NCBI GenBank assembly: GCA_013433145.1
Contig: CM024184.1
Location: forward strand, 7,192,137-7,256,136
Length of the DNA: 64,000 nt
Direction of reading: 5' to 3'
From: Ascaris suum
Taxonomy: Eukaryota > Nematoda > Chromadorea > Rhabditida > Ascarididae
The notes under the pieces were generated by a model. It ran no database searches and was not told the origin of the DNA. It saw only the letters and a list, made by a program, of their open reading frames with translations. The position numbers and the translations under genes are program-made. This document shows positions 1 through 29,172 of this stretch, piece after piece. Within the stretch, counting starts at the first letter, position 1, and each line of letters opens with the position of its first letter.

Positions 1-8218
<8,218 letters not shown>

Positions 8219-10873
8219 AAATTTCTAGCAAAATATAATGTGCTTTCTGAATATAACAGCAGCGAACGGTGAGTTTCACAATTTTCTGGGACCTATTGCA
8301 TGAAATTAGAGATATTATCGATTGACAGCAGGAAATGTTATCGATTGTTAGCGCTCCAGAATTGCCACAATCGATTCCGATCAATCGGCCTATCACGTGA
8401 TATTCACATGACTCGTTATATTTTTAGCGTTATCGGGTTTATTGTGTGTGTATCTGTGTGTGTATACATCTATGCAATCTGCTCCTGTTCGCTTTTTGCT
8501 ATAGGGCGTCTGTTTATCAACATACAATAATTGAGCTGAGATTGCAAATTCTGTAATAAACTGTCGAAATTGCAGGTGCATTTGCAAGGAAAGAATGCAA
8601 AACGCACCTGCCTCTAGCTCTCTCTTGGAAAGCTCTCAGAAACAAAAAACGAGCGCTCTAAATCATCCCTATACTCCAGAATAATCCGTCGTTTGAAAAC
8701 TGCACTAGGAGTTTTATTCCCTAATATCAGTGTTATATTTTCTTTCTTGAGCTCTTCAGGTGTACAACAAGCAAGAACGCTGAACTTCCCTTGTCCACGA
8801 CGGCTATTTCTTGATTTCTAAACAGGTTTATTAACTTAGAGTAGTGAAATTGCTGCCTATAGAACGAAAAGACATTCTTGGTAGTGGAAATTTAAATTGG
8901 CGATAACGCCAGAAAAATTATATTCAAAGCTAATTCAACAAAAAGCGTGGCATTCCAATATGCAGCGATATTTTCAGCGTCCCTTATCTAACACAACGTC
9001 AATAATTAAGCACTGTTCCAACTGCGCATTGCTAGGGGCTATGGCTTGCATGCAGTTGTGTTTGCTACTTTCTATCCATATAAATGCATGCCAGTTTGGA
9101 GTTGAAAAATGCGGATTTAAAAGAATTATTCCTTGCTACTGCCACCTAAAAACGTATTTCTTATGAATATAGGGAAGGAATTTGGTCAAAAGGAACGGCT
9201 TACCTGAAAGTTTGAAAGACAAGTGAGAGCAGCGCAAAGTGCAAAAAATTTCAGTCGATTTCCACGTGGCGCAAGCATTGATCAACGCTCCACTCTGAAA
9301 TTAAGCCCTCTTCTCGCATGATAAATAGCAAAATATTTTTCAGAGGCCCATTTTCTCTCATTCAAAACAAAAAACAAAATTTGAGGCCGAATTATTGAAA
9401 ATACAAAATCTGTCATACACGCTTTGCAGATTCTTGCAAAGGCAAATTATTACGATATGTTATCTCACATGTGCATATATAGAAATATGCCCATCTCTTT
9501 ATCTATTACTTCCAACTCTAAAATGCTACAGTTAGAATTAAGAAATGCGCATCAAATTTGCTGCGCATATTCTGAGTAAGCGTTAGCCCCTTCGTAACAA
9601 ATTTCAAATTAACTCCCCAAATTTGAGGGAAGTTATGATAGGTTTCAGATTCTGAGCAAACAAATGGTAAAAAATGAGTCGTTTGCTGAGGATTTGTACG
9701 AGCAAAATGACAGCAACTATTATGCAAATTTTGCTATCGCATTTTAAGCTGTTTTTTCGAAATGACCGATCAGGCTGGCTGATTGCCAGCTGAATGTGCG
9801 AATGGTTAGGAGCTGACACACTAGAAAGGTAAGGCGACATAACACAAGAATTGTTTCTTAGTAGTATGTCAAACCGGTTTCTGATGAGAGAAGTTGAAAA
9901 GCGCATGTCTCGCTCTTCCCCCCACCCACTCCAACAGTGTTGTCATTTTCCATATTTACTGCTGAAATTTTGCTCATACAAACCCTCAGTAAATCGGTGT
10001 GCTTCCAACTTATTCATAACATTCTGTAAATTAGCGTTTTGGGGTGGTGTTATGGCAAATTCATGCTCGCGGCCAATCGAAACATCTCAGTTTTTGGCGC
10101 ACTTTCGGCTGCAGCTTTCTGTCCAGGATTTTTGCCTAGTATCTGAAATGGGGCTATTTTAAGAGGATTAAGAACCCACTTGGTAATCGCGCTAGTGAGT
10201 GGCAGAAGAGGTCCTACTTCATCTTGGCGCCTGCGGCAAATAGAGTGAACCATTCGATTGAAGACAATGATGACCGAACGCAAAATGCTTGCAGTGCGGT
10301 AATGGTAACAGTATAGTGGCAAACGTTGATTGAAGGACGTGATAACTGGATTTGCCGGATCCCGTTTGCTCGTAGTTAAAATGTTCTTGCGGGGATGGAC
10401 GATCATCTCGAGTCACTTCAGTTGTTGTGCTTATATAGACTTCTTACATAAAGCTTGCTGTCTTAGAACGTGTTGCTATTAATGCAAAAATCTATGTCAC
10501 TGAGAATATAGTATCCGTTATGCTAATGCCTTAGAAAACATGTGGAAATGAGCGCATGCTGGTTATTATGTGCTGAATGTTATCAGAAGTGATATAAATG
10601 GTAGATCAAGCTCCTCTCTAACATGGCTCAGTCATGGACTTCTAAATTTTTGGTGTTATTGACTTCTTATTTTCGGATCAATCATCTCTTCTCTTTATCA
10701 GATTACTATATTCTCAGTGACGGTTACAGCAACTTTAAAGGTTATGTCAATTCTGCAGCCACTTGCGCCAAAAACTCCTTTTTAAGGGTCAGCAACGTGT
10801 CACACAAAAGTATTTTCAGCCGTACTCCCGGCTTGATGCTCTTACTCTTCAAAAAACAGTCAAAAAATGCTCT

Positions 10874-10999
10874 TGTTGATCAGTCCTGACTACGCCATCG
10901 CCGTGCGTTTCAACTTCGAGTCATCGTTTCTTCATCTGTTGATCAGTCCTGACTACGCCATCGCCGTGCGTTTCAACTTCGAGTCATCGTTTCTTCATC
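10874..10999. repeat. Perfect 63-bp tandem duplication, two units
   Basis: Unit 1 is 10874-10936 and unit 2 is 10937-10999. Both start TGTTGATCAGTCC and end TTTCTTCATC, and I see no mismatch between units. The same pair is in copy 2 at 48665-48790, so the 63-bp event predates the large duplication or was homogenised. The 88-codon frame at 10623-10889 ends inside unit 1. Confidence 0.95.
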
Positions 11000-13900
11000 T
11001 CTCTCATTTATAATTTTGTCCCGTTTATGTGCGTTTGATGCCATTGGTGTTTCTATCATTTGTCGCGTTTTACCTTCCATATTCATGTTGCTATTTGAGC
11101 GTACTAGATGACCATTATATGCGTTACAATATTCCAAGCGGTGAAACATTAGAAATGGATTGGAAGTGCACATAACAATATTCGAAAGCATTTTCCATTT
11201 GTTGATATTATCTTTGAGGAATCTCAAATCAGCTGAAATATTTGATGGAATTGCTTCGGTTCCGGTTATGTTGTTTCTCGATCGTTTGAAATAATTCAGG
11301 ATTCCAGTTTCGCTTCCCTCCCGGTCCTCTACTTCGTTCCGGTTTGTCCTTAGTATGTATATATGAGACTGCTCTTGTCTATGTGCCTTTCTGTCAGGTG
11401 TGTCACGTGTGTCAGGTGTCTTAACTCACCAACGATAAAAGCGGGAATGATGAGTTCTGACGGGTATGAGGTATAATAGAGGAAGAAAGGTCCCCAATCT
11501 CAACTCCACGACGATCCATCACGCACTCTATCAGTTATCGAGCATAAAATTGCTAGATGCAATAAGCTCTTATATGCTAGTGCAAATATTCTCTGCAAAA
11601 GTGCGTTATGCTGATGTTTGATCTGTGCGTATCAGTCAACCCAATAGTTTCAATCCGAAGAACATTAACGATAGGATAATGCAGTTCGGGGGATACCAAC
11701 TGTACGCCATGGGATGACCACATACAGCCTATTTCGGAAAAGTTGATCAACTTTTAGAGGGGATATGAACATTTAGCCACGCCAAATGTATATATTTTAA
11801 TAATTGGAAAATGAATATCTTGTAGATTTGTTCAGACAAATCACACAAAACATGGAGGCAGTTTTTTGCATATCTCACTCTTTTAGTCGTTAATCGCGAA
11901 AGTTGTTGATGACATGGTGGGATGCTGAAGTGCATTTTGTGCCAACCGCTCTTGCGCGCTTCGTCATTTATTCGGTTCAGGATTCCCATAATCAGCGGAT
12001 TGCGTGGGGAAACTTATTGTAAGCTTTACACCATTAATTCTGCGCATTTGGGCAAGTGATTATCTTGAAGGGGAAAGCGCTTATCGCGACTGTCTCATTG
12101 GCGCGTTTTCCCACTTATTTTAATCAACAGTGTTTGCGCATTTTGACCCATGCATAGTTCACGGAAGCGACAGAAAGTGTGCTAGATGGGTGGATGCGGC
12201 ATATGCACTGACAGCCTTCCTCATTAGCAGAACAAATTCCATGAATTCCACCAAAATAATAAGACATACGCAGCCAAGCGTGAAAACAATAACCAAAACA
12301 ACGTTTACATAAGTACAAAAATCCTAGAAAATGATTCATTTTTTTCATAGAGACCACGTAAAATGTGAGTCAACGGCCGTGAAAGACGCAAAGCAAAATT
12401 TGAATATTCAACTAAGTACTAGTGGATAAACTCGAAAGTAGGCAAAGGAGTCCTAATTTTTGGTTTGGATTGTTCCCATCGAATTTCACACCTCCAGCTT
12501 AATCATTCTCTTATTGAGACTCTCAGACACACAAACGCGGATACACAAATAGAGACAACGTCACGCGTAGACAAATGCATACTTGCAATGGAGAGTCAAA
12601 TCAAGTTCACTTTTTTTTTTAAATTCAAATTGAAACAATTTGGTTATCACATATGTGAAGTATGTGCAAAGTTGTTGTACGTACGAAATCTGCATTCTGC
12701 ATAAAATATCACAACTAACTTGTAAATTGGGCTTTGAAGATGTATATCATGCGCATCATATAGCACCATATTTTAAGCATCACCTCATCGCTACTGTCAC
12801 TTCAGTTCATCTTAATGACAATAAGTATCATCGGGTATAGTTCTTAGACATTTTATTTTCAACTATGTTTAGGTCGTCTCAAATGGGAGAGCGCCATTGT
12901 TAACTCAAAAGCCTATTTCTGCTCTCCTCTTGATATATGTGAATGAGGCATAGCAGCAGCGGAATCAGAAAACTGCAATTTGATATCAAATTTAATTCGG
13001 CGATAAGCTAATATGATAGTAGGAAAGAGAGCTTGTGTTGTTGAATTCATGACCTTTTTTCGAAAGCTATCCTGGCCTTATTTTTCGTCTATGATAAAGA
13101 GTGAAACTAAGCCGGATTTATCTCGGGCCAAGCAGCTGCCGTTGCTGATATCAATTTTTCGTAGGTGCAAACTTCGTCTTCAGTTGTAGTTATGACCGCT
13201 TATAACAGAAAGAAAACCAAAGTCGTTCCATTAGCAAACAGCCATAAAAGTCTTCATATCGAGATGACCAAACAAATAATGGTAATCAGAACCCAGAACT
13301 CTGAAAGTTTAATGACAGGTGCTCTTAGGTGTGTGGGCAGGTATATGTTTGCGTCTTATACTCGTGAAATCCTCTATATTCTCCAAAGGCAGCCAAACTG
13401 ACGTATCCTTTGGGAAAGTAGTTCTTTTTCGTAATCAGATATGTCGTCCTTTTTAACGAACTCCCTGCTGTTGACGACACTGCATCCATGGCCGTCCTTG
13501 GAATGGGCTATGAAATCACTCTCTGCACGAGGCATATTCCCTACTCTTCTTGCAACACGCGAATAACATTCTTACCTGCATACGGAAAACTCCATTAAAC
13601 AAATACTTCAAACATCATCTGATAGAAAATCTTCACACCTATTAACATTTGCGTAATAGTTTCTTAGCTTTAAAGGGGACAAAATTTTAAAGTAAAAGGT
13701 AACGAATAGGTGAGGACTAAGCGTATAGTGACATTACAATATGAAATTCATTGAATCGACGGATCAGATGATGCAATATGGTGCACCCGCACCTTCAAAG
13801 AGAGGGATAATTTTATCTATCGACAAGTGACAAGAATATAAAAAAAGTGGAATACCACTTATCAGTGCTATCAATGTTTCTACATGCTGCACTTACTATA

Positions 13901-15727
13901 TACAGGGTAAATTATGTGGGCGCACTTGAAAAATGAGCAAAAAAAAAAAGAAAATTTGTGGGTTTTTTTAAAAGAGGATTTTCGGATTCGATCTTACATG
14001 GTTAGATCACCGGTAACATACAACCTGACAATAGTTGAGACCGCTTTGCAGGCATCCTAGAACTTTGCTGGGATAAACTGTATGTAATTGTTGCTTCATT
14101 CGTAACATTTGAGACGTTAACTTGAAAATTATCCCTCTGGGCTTTGAACCTTGTGTGGATCTGATTCTGAATCTTGGAAATTATTTACATACAACATTCC
14201 CGCTATTAACTGTGACCTCAAGCTGGCATCCACATTCTTTTTGGAGTATTTGAACCCCTAACAGCGCTGCAGTTCCACCTACTAAGTGCCAAAGCTTTTC
14301 CGTCAATAGAAAAGGTAAAAACCTTTATTGTGGAAGTTTGCGACCGTGAAATTTTACCCAGTACGAGATCCCTTGAATACGAAAACTAGACGAAGACTGC
14401 ATTGGCATGCCCACAACCCGCATAACGAGCTTTTGAGAGGTATTCTTCGAAGAAGATGTAAAACATTTAATGCTCGCTTTTGATATTGCAACAGCACTTT
14501 TTTTGTTTTTATCATGCTTTTTGCAACGCATTCGACTATTTTATTATTACGCTTTGATTAAGCGCTGATTTGACATCATAAATAAATTTTAAAAGAAATT
14601 GCGGCTATGAAAATTTAAAAGAATCTATCAAATTAGATGAACTCAAGTTATACCTAATGGGTTACATTTTTAGAATTACGAATACTTAAATTCTCATTAA
14701 GTGATCCTTAAAAATTCACAATTAAGGTGGGATAAGTGCAAAAGTTTCAATTCTAACGCCAATATCTCAATGTTTTAGTAAAAGTTTTGTTCATTGCTAA
14801 AAATTCGTATGGTTAAGGCTTGAAAACAAAAAAATAGCAGTTGAAAAGGCAGTTTATCGGATGATGTTAACTAGAACCTTTCCTCCAAATGAAACAGTTT
14901 CGAAAGAATCATATTTAGGGCTTACGCTTTTCTGCAGTCTTCAGAATCGATTGATCGTCTCTCTTCCATGTTATGGCTCAAAAAGAAATAGCAAACGAAC
15001 CCAAAATAGAAAAATGTAAAGCTTCTACTAGAATACTTGTACTAGAATGCCTGAAGTACTACAACTAGTATTGCATTATCTTTCCGCCTTGTCAGAAAGG
15101 ACAGAAGATGCGAAACAATCAAATATTTGAACATAACTGAGATATGAAGACGTTTTTTTTTTTTATCTCTGGCGAATCACGATTTTCGTTCTCCCGGCTT
15201 TGAAGAAAAGTGTTAGTTTCAATTGGGACAAGTCTACTTTAACAGTAACGTATCTCTTCCCATATCCATTCCGGATGCGAAGAATTTGAGTATAACATAA
15301 AACAGCATGTATCATTTACTCTATCTGCAACGGAGGCTTCAGCGTGCCTTTTCGTAAACGTTCCGGCTGACAGCTTCACTTATCCCACCTGAGGTAAGCA
15401 GCACATCAACCTAAGTTTAAGATACCTCTACAGATCTCAACTCTTAATTCATGTTCACCAGTAAACAACATATGCCCACTAATCCAAACTGTTGCACATG
15501 TCTGGTCAGAAGTCTGCAAAGTCAACCTTTCGCAATGCTCGACATTAATGGGAGGGGAAGGAGAGTGCAAAAACTGCTCAAACATATGATTCGTTCGAGT
15601 AATTGAGCGTTTATCAATGCCTTCATGTACATGCATTTATATATGTGCATATGCCTTCGAGAAGACGTTTTGCTTGATGGTCCGATCATTACTACAGTTA
15701 TACTTAGTAATGAAATTTCAGCTCGGA

Positions 15728-22546
<6,819 letters not shown>

Positions 22547-24603
22547 GCGCCTGTCGCCTCCTTCCGTCCATCTACCGTGGAGTTTGCGCTAAGGCGGATG
22601 AAGTATCTTTGTTCATGAAATGTTTTTTTTTTAATGCTGTGCTGTTCGTTAAGGAATTTTTTATATTGTTTTAATTATTTTCGGAAAGTGGCTTTTCGGT
22701 CCGAAAAACTTCTGTTGCATTTTATAGTCTTTTTGCAAATTTCCTCTGTGGAGATTGGAGAAAGGTTTTTCTTTGTTTTATTTAGAATTGATAACAGTAA
22801 ACAAATAGTAAATGCAAAGAAGATGAACATACATACTAGGCTATATGCAAATATTATCAAATAATGCCACTAGGTTGCCTTGCTGTGTAGATAAGGGAAA
22901 GCGACAAAAACGGTAGGTGGTTGCATATTTTTTGGTTCAAATCTAACAGTATTTTCACCTTCATATTTTTGAGAGTATTTTTTAAATGGAGTTCACTTGG
23001 ATCGTTGAATACAGACAATAGCAAAAAATTTTGGCTTTTGTTTACCTTGGTGAAGTTAATTAAAGGTTTATTGGAGGTTTTTTGAGAGAGAGAGAGTTAA
23101 GGAAGTGATGAGCATAGAGGTGGGTTCGTAGTGGTAAAGGATTTCACAAATTTTGCATCTAAAGAGCTGATCCTTATTGTAGAAAAATGCAACTTTATTT
23201 TATTTGATTTCTTTCGTATTATTGTACGCCAAACTTTTTATCGAGTTTTACTTTCATTTTTTTTTAATTTTATTTTTTATTGTCGGCCTATTCATTCCTT
23301 TAAAGCGTCCAAAATCTACTCTGTCAATTTGATTGAAGCTGCCATTGTTGTTGTACGCGATAAGTGTGTGATATAGAATTATAAGCTAGAAGTCTATTCC
23401 ATCCATTAAGGATCTTAGTTTTTGGATTGTTTTCTATAGCATTGGAAATCGACTAGAAAACCTTAGTAATATAGCGCGTAGTGAGGATATATTTATTGAT
23501 GTATAAAGATTTTCGGATGTGATTGGGGTTTTCCTCTCCAAGCGATCTTATCCTGTTACTTGTGATGCAAGGATCGATATATTAGTATGCGTTGATCCTG
23601 CGAGATTCATTTTGATGATCGATCTAGATGAGTATAGCTGGTTTATATACTTGTCTTATGATTGGTTTCGTCTTTTTTTATTGTGCTGCTGTATTCTATT
23701 TGTCGCATCGAACAATTTCGTTCCCCATATAAAACAGCCATTCTACGTTTACCTTAAGAGAGACTACTTATGACAATGATATTATCGTTCAATAGAAGTT
23801 TTATCTGTATGCTTTTGATTTCGCTGTCGGTCATTGAAAAAAAACGGGGGAGGGTGGGTATTTTCTTTTTGAGGGGAAGGGGTGTCTGCGTGGGATTTTT
23901 TTCTTTTCTTTTTTTTTTGCTTTAGTGGTTTCCTGCCATGGTTTTAATTCATATTGTTCCGATGAAGATTTATGTGTTGACCAACGAATTTCTCATATCA
24001 TTGCTGATTAATTAATGCGGGAAATTCAGCTTTCGTCCCTTGTTTGATATTCTATGAGTTTTTAGGTTATCGATGAGACTGTGGTTCTATCTGGAAGATC
24101 GATGGAGAGGGAAGGGAGAGGGGAGAATGTTGTCGTCGCTTTCATGGTAATGAAGGAATACTCAAAAAAACCTCCCCTCCTGACCCACATCCTCACGATA
24201 ACGGATGCTAGTATAGTGGATGGATTTTCTTTAGAACATTCTGGTTGAAATTTCGATGAGTTGCTTTCAAAAGCGGTGAATATTACCGGAATTAAGTTAA
24301 GATACTAGAGGTCGATGGAGAGTTTATTGGATGAACTCCTTATATATTCCCAATTATGTTTTATGCTTTATCAATGAATTTTAATGTTGATGTGAACGTC
24401 ATATGTTTCCTGCCATCTGTTTCTGGTTTTATTCTCGCTTTTTGGAATTGTAGATGATCCCTTTCATAAATGTCGGTTTTATTTCTTAGTTCATATATGA
24501 CTTTTCAGCAGAGCATTTATTCAGCGATCGATTGGCGGAGGGCAAATTAATGAATTTGAGGGTTTCTTTGTTGATGTGATGCTGTTATATCGAAATAGAG
24601 GAG

Positions 24604-24726
24604 ATGAGCGACGATCACATTTTAGAGCTAGACGGATCGGGGGGCAGTGCATTCCTTAAAGAGTTGCATACAAGAATCAGAGGGAAAGGTCTAGCCGAAG
24701 ATTCATCCTCACCACAAATCAGCTAA
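24604..24726 (+). CDS. Short open frame of 40 codons, unrecognised (copy 1)
   Basis: ATG to TAA, beginning MSDDHILELDGSGGSAFLKE and ending with a polar SSSPQIS tail. Base composition is richer in GC than its neighbours and the codon content looks protein-like. A possible acceptor AG lies just upstream (GAAATAG before 24600), so it may be a terminal exon or a microprotein. I do not recognise a family. Copy 2 counterpart is 62380-62502, identical by eye. Confidence 0.3.
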   Translation: MSDDHILELDGSGGSAFLKELHTRIRGKGLAEDSSSPQIS

Positions 24727-26291
24727 TTCAGTTTCACGTGGATTGGGGCGACCCGCCTTCAGAACTTTCTCCTCAACACTTGCCACCGGTCTAGAATGCT
24801 ATGCCGTATTTATACCATACCGTACATCATACCATATATATACCAAATTTTACTATACCATGTTATACAATAATTATGCCAAATAATTTGTATCATACAT
24901 ATCGTCGCGCCGCCGTGTGAAACCATGCTATGCCTTATTAATATATTCTCGAACTTATCATGTGCAATTTTGGCAGAAGCGTTCGATTAGCGATAGGAAT
25001 TCCATAATCAAAATGATATGGGCGCGATCAAGACATAAGCCACAGAAAGCTCATTCTCTAAGTAGGGAAAAGAGATCCCTCTATTCCGCATGTCGTTTAG
25101 TGGTTCTATTCAAAAGTGGATTTTGCTTACGAGAGCGGGCGTAAATTCAGATCACCGCAATTAATCGTTCTTGAAAAAAAATAATTGCGAAAGAAATCTT
25201 GAAGGGGGTAGTAACCTACATAAGAGGTAATGTCGAACCACTGGGGAAAACGATCGTAAAGAGTATGATGAATAGAGTCGTCGTTAACAGCGTTCGTTTG
25301 GTTGTCTCATTTTCGATTGACATGTGCAAAGCAAGCGCGAACGTAACCGCGCCTTTCATTCCTATAACCTTCGCTAAATTATTCGAAGTTTTAACAGAAC
25401 TAGAAATTTGTGAAGCTTGAAATCAGTAGGTTTTTATTGGTGCATGACAAAAGTACAATAGAAATAAAACGAAATGACATAGCGATTTATAGGTAGCTTT
25501 TTAAAATTTGAAACACGTAGGTCACAGAAGTTTATGATTGTTTGCTCCTAATTTCAAGCAATCAGCTGAGACTCTGAGAAAAATCCGCTTCAATGTCTAG
25601 TTTCCACAAAAGTTTTATTATAAACACCACTCTTAAACAATCACGATAATTTTATTTCATTTACATTCCGGCAGTCATCACTGTCACCATTATAGCCGAA
25701 AGTCGAAAACTCAGAGCATTCCACATCTTGTCTACAGTATATTCTGCAACGAGGTCACTACTCATTAGGGTGTTAATCCTTTTGAAGCTTTGTGGAGTCA
25801 GTGTTTGTTCTAATAAAGCCCGTGAACATATAGCAAAGTGGTCGACGGTTTTTATGAGCGCACTATGACGGAAGTTTCCCAGCAGCCGAGAGTCCAACAC
25901 GAGTAAAACAGCACTCATTAAACCACTTTTCCCACAATACATCTTTCTTGGGCGTTCAAATTTAAATGAGTGCTGTTATGACATGCAGCAACTGTGGTCC
26001 TTATTCTATTTTTCTGTTCCATAAGAGCTAACGAAGTACATTTATTTGCATTCTTATCCAAACAGTCGAGCACCCAATAGAGCCAATACGTTAGCCACTG
26101 CTACCGATGCATACTTCCTTCTGTTTTATTAAAAGTAGGTGGTCGTGCATGTTAAATCTAACAAGTAGAGATAGGGCACTGCCGTCGAAGAAGCCGTCAT
26201 ACGTTTTATGGGCAACGATAATATTGTGCTTAAGGCACAGTGATGTGGTCTTGTTTGTTTTTGTTACTTTTTTGGAGTGGGTGAGGAGAGA

Positions 26292-26315
26292 GGGAAGGGA
26301 GGAGGGGGGAGCGGG
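26292..26315 (+). other. G-quadruplex motif
   Basis: Four G-runs (3, 3, 6, 3) with loops of 2, 4 and 3 bases on the + strand. It lies about 70 bp after the last base that can be compared with copy 2, so whether copy 2 also has it cannot be seen. Confidence 0.6.
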
Positions 26316-28628
26316 AGTTTGTTCATGCAGCTCATTTTGTTGAAACTTCTGGTTGTGCGTTCATTCATTTCTCTGGCAGATTGACCACATATTTTATCAA
26401 AACTTTTTTTCGTTCGTCGCCATTACTACAACTGTAGAAAGGATACGAGAAACCAGGATATCAAATATATGATTGATATGATTATATTAAAGGCGCAATA
26501 TTCGACGACTCATTTTATATACGAAATTGTTGAATGTTTGATTATAATTTTTTTGTCCATTCTAAATCATAGTACACCTGATTTTTGAAAAAATTACGTC
26601 TTTAGCCGTTTACTTCTGATCATTTTAACGATCTAATTTTTGTCAGGTGCTAGTCTCACAGGGCGTAACAGTTGCACTACATATATAGTAATGTTTACAC
26701 CCCTGTGGGTCGAATCTTATTGCCGACCATGCACGCATACAGTATATGGAGCCGGAAGTACCATGGCAGGTGTTTTTTGAAAACTCACTGTTCTGGGTGT
26801 GTTCACATTTGAGAGCGTCATCTGCAAGTTTATCAGGGTGATAGGCAAATTATCAAATATTACAAGCAAATATCCGTTAGTCTATTTAGCCTTTGCTGTG
26901 TTTTATAGCAGATTATTTTTCACTACCTCTTCTTCATCTTTTCAGCGTACATTTATGGATCCATATTGGACATTTATTCGTTCATATGGATCCACATTTG
27001 TTATGCAAATCGGTGGTGAATGTAGAGTGGGAGGGAGAGAGGGTAAGCCTGGCAGAGAGACAGGAGAGGATGAACGTGGCAAGTATCGGAGCCGCGGATA
27101 AAGCTCAAAAAAAAATTTTTTTTTCTTTAATTTGGTCGAAATTCTTGAGAATGAGAAATTCGATTGCACTTGCAACACTGATGAAACTCAGCTTTTTACC
27201 ATTGACTGGATTTTGTTTGTCCGGTCGATCGAATGCTTATCACTTATTGCATTGAAAAATTCTAGTGAGCAAGAAATCGATAGGAATTAAGGTTTGGAGA
27301 GTTATTTAATGAGGAATATTTGATGATGTTGCAAAATGTTTATTCCTGTAGGCGCCATATCTCTTGCTAGATAGACTTGTTAGAGAAAATATCATTAATA
27401 TTCAATTTCGTTTAAAACTCGAACGTTTTATTTTTTTTTTTATTTTCAATTTCATGCATTGCATAAAATTTCACGATTTTTTTTTGCAGTCGGTGAAAAT
27501 AAGAGGAAACGGCGGTGATACTCAATCGCTGCTGTTGGAAATTAAATAACCATAGTTGAAAATGTTACATCAAGCACTACTTATAGCAGGAGTTTGTACT
27601 TGCTTATAGTGGAGACGGGTAATGCTTCTGAACATAATGGAAGAGCTAGGATGTCCATCGACTTTTCATTGAAATTCCATAAACCGTATCTCCAGTTGCA
27701 TTTCTGTAAACCTACCCGCTACCAACGGTTTGCATTTGGTACGCCCTGCCAAAACTTTTCATTCCTTCATTTCATCGAGGTAAACGAAAGGGAGAGAGCA
27801 CATTCCCCTTCGTCGATCAGAGCAGAGATTGGCAAAGAATAAGGGAGTGTGAAGAAAACCACTGAAAACAAAGGTAGCAGGAAGCGATAACATAAAGGAA
27901 AAGACAGAAATTGAACAAATAGTCACGAAAGATTTCGAAGTTGTGGTTGCGTGTATTTTTTCTTTCTCTTTTTTTGACATTGAGATAAGAAATTTTTCTG
28001 AGAAGTGTTTGCTGCCAGAAATTTAATTTTTTTTGTAGAGTTTTAGTAGCATTTGTGCTAATTTTGGCCATTAGATAATATCATTGTTGTATTATTGAAA
28101 TTGTGTGTGAATAATGAATGGCTTTCTTTGAAAGGGGACTATAAAACGTTGGAAATTAGGTGGCTTTAGAATGAATGGAAAAAAATGTCACAGGAATTAG
28201 CCCGATATTTTTTTTTCTTGTCGTACCGGCGACTAGTTACACCGATCACTTTTATAGATGACCAGCACATAATGCAGCATATGTTTTATTGCTTGCATTT
28301 TTAAATTGACTCCAGCTGCTCATTTTGATATTCCAAACGTGGCCGACTGTTAAATATGAACGGATTGATGTAGGTGCATCACAAGTAGGCAAATGTTTGG
28401 GTGCCTTAAAGTGCTGATAGTTCCTTTCAAAGTTGGTAGGTAAAATTGCAGGATATTGATGGTGATGGGAGGGAGGAATAAGGCATCATATTGATATGTT
28501 TTGTAGGTGTAAATTTGCAGAAGCTTATTAAAATTTGGGAGGAGCTCAAGGTCTTTTTAAGGAACATTTGAAGAAAATGGAGAAAAGAAAATTTTGGGAC
28601 ACTGAGATGCACAGAAATTCTTTGGAAA

Positions 28629-28641
28629 GGGGGGGGGGGGG
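28629..28641 (+). repeat. G homopolymer, 13 bases
   Basis: Run of about 13 G. Its length is unlikely to be reliable in an assembly. Confidence 0.85.
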
Positions 28642-29172
28642 TCTATGATAACAGCTGGATTGATAATTGCGTGATAACATTTTGATTGTTCCTAGAATTT
28701 CGCTTGTGTTTTTCTATGAGATGTTAATTTTTGCTTCTCTAAATGTCACAACCGGGGGATTGATTTCTTTACTTCCTCATCCATTGTTCCTCAAATTCGT
28801 TTTTTTGCTTAGAATCCCAAAATTTTTGTCGTCGATTTCTGAGTAGATCCCTCCTCAGTGATCGCGACGCATAGTGGGATGATCGCGTTCCTTTTTTATA
28901 TCTACAGGTATCGTACCTCATGGTTATTAAGCGTCAAACTTAGTGTGTCCTGCAATGCATCCTATACAAACGACACACTACTTACCATGTGTATTTAATG
29001 ATTTATCAATGTGGAAGCAATGTTGTAACCTACGAAACGTGCCAGCTAAGGCAGGTAAGCTAGCTACTTGATACGCTTAGCTAGAGTATACCGGCTACTT
29101 GAAACACTTCTGAAAACTTGCTTGTCTTGTTTATAATGTCGTAAAGAAGTGATGTTCAGTTTTCTTTTATAG

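Larger units (their letters stand above)
26225..29172. other. Region upstream of the NECAP exons; no confident gene
   Basis: An N-terminal exon of the NECAP gene is expected here or further upstream. The family starts with a short segment leading to a YRIPP-like motif and then RG(Y/H)(R/K)AADW. I could not find it. One acceptor/donor-bounded open segment lies at about 26946-27043 (TTTTCAG in front, GTAAGC behind), but its translation is not NECAP-like. Confidence 0.4.

Noticed and set aside
8300..8400. Cluster of ATCGATT motifs near the start of copy 1
   Set aside because: A few short AT-rich near-palindromes. Too short and common to support a regulatory claim.
10050..10406. 118-codon minus-strand frame, also present at 47841-48197
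   Set aside because: Conserved only because the two copies are near-identical. No domain or splice context.
22930..22950. GGTTCAAATC resembling a tRNA T-arm box
   Set aside because: Flanks do not form an acceptor stem or the other arms, and there is no A-box at the right distance.
24797..24880. Loose TACCATA-like microrepeats
   Set aside because: Highly irregular and short. No clear unit or function.
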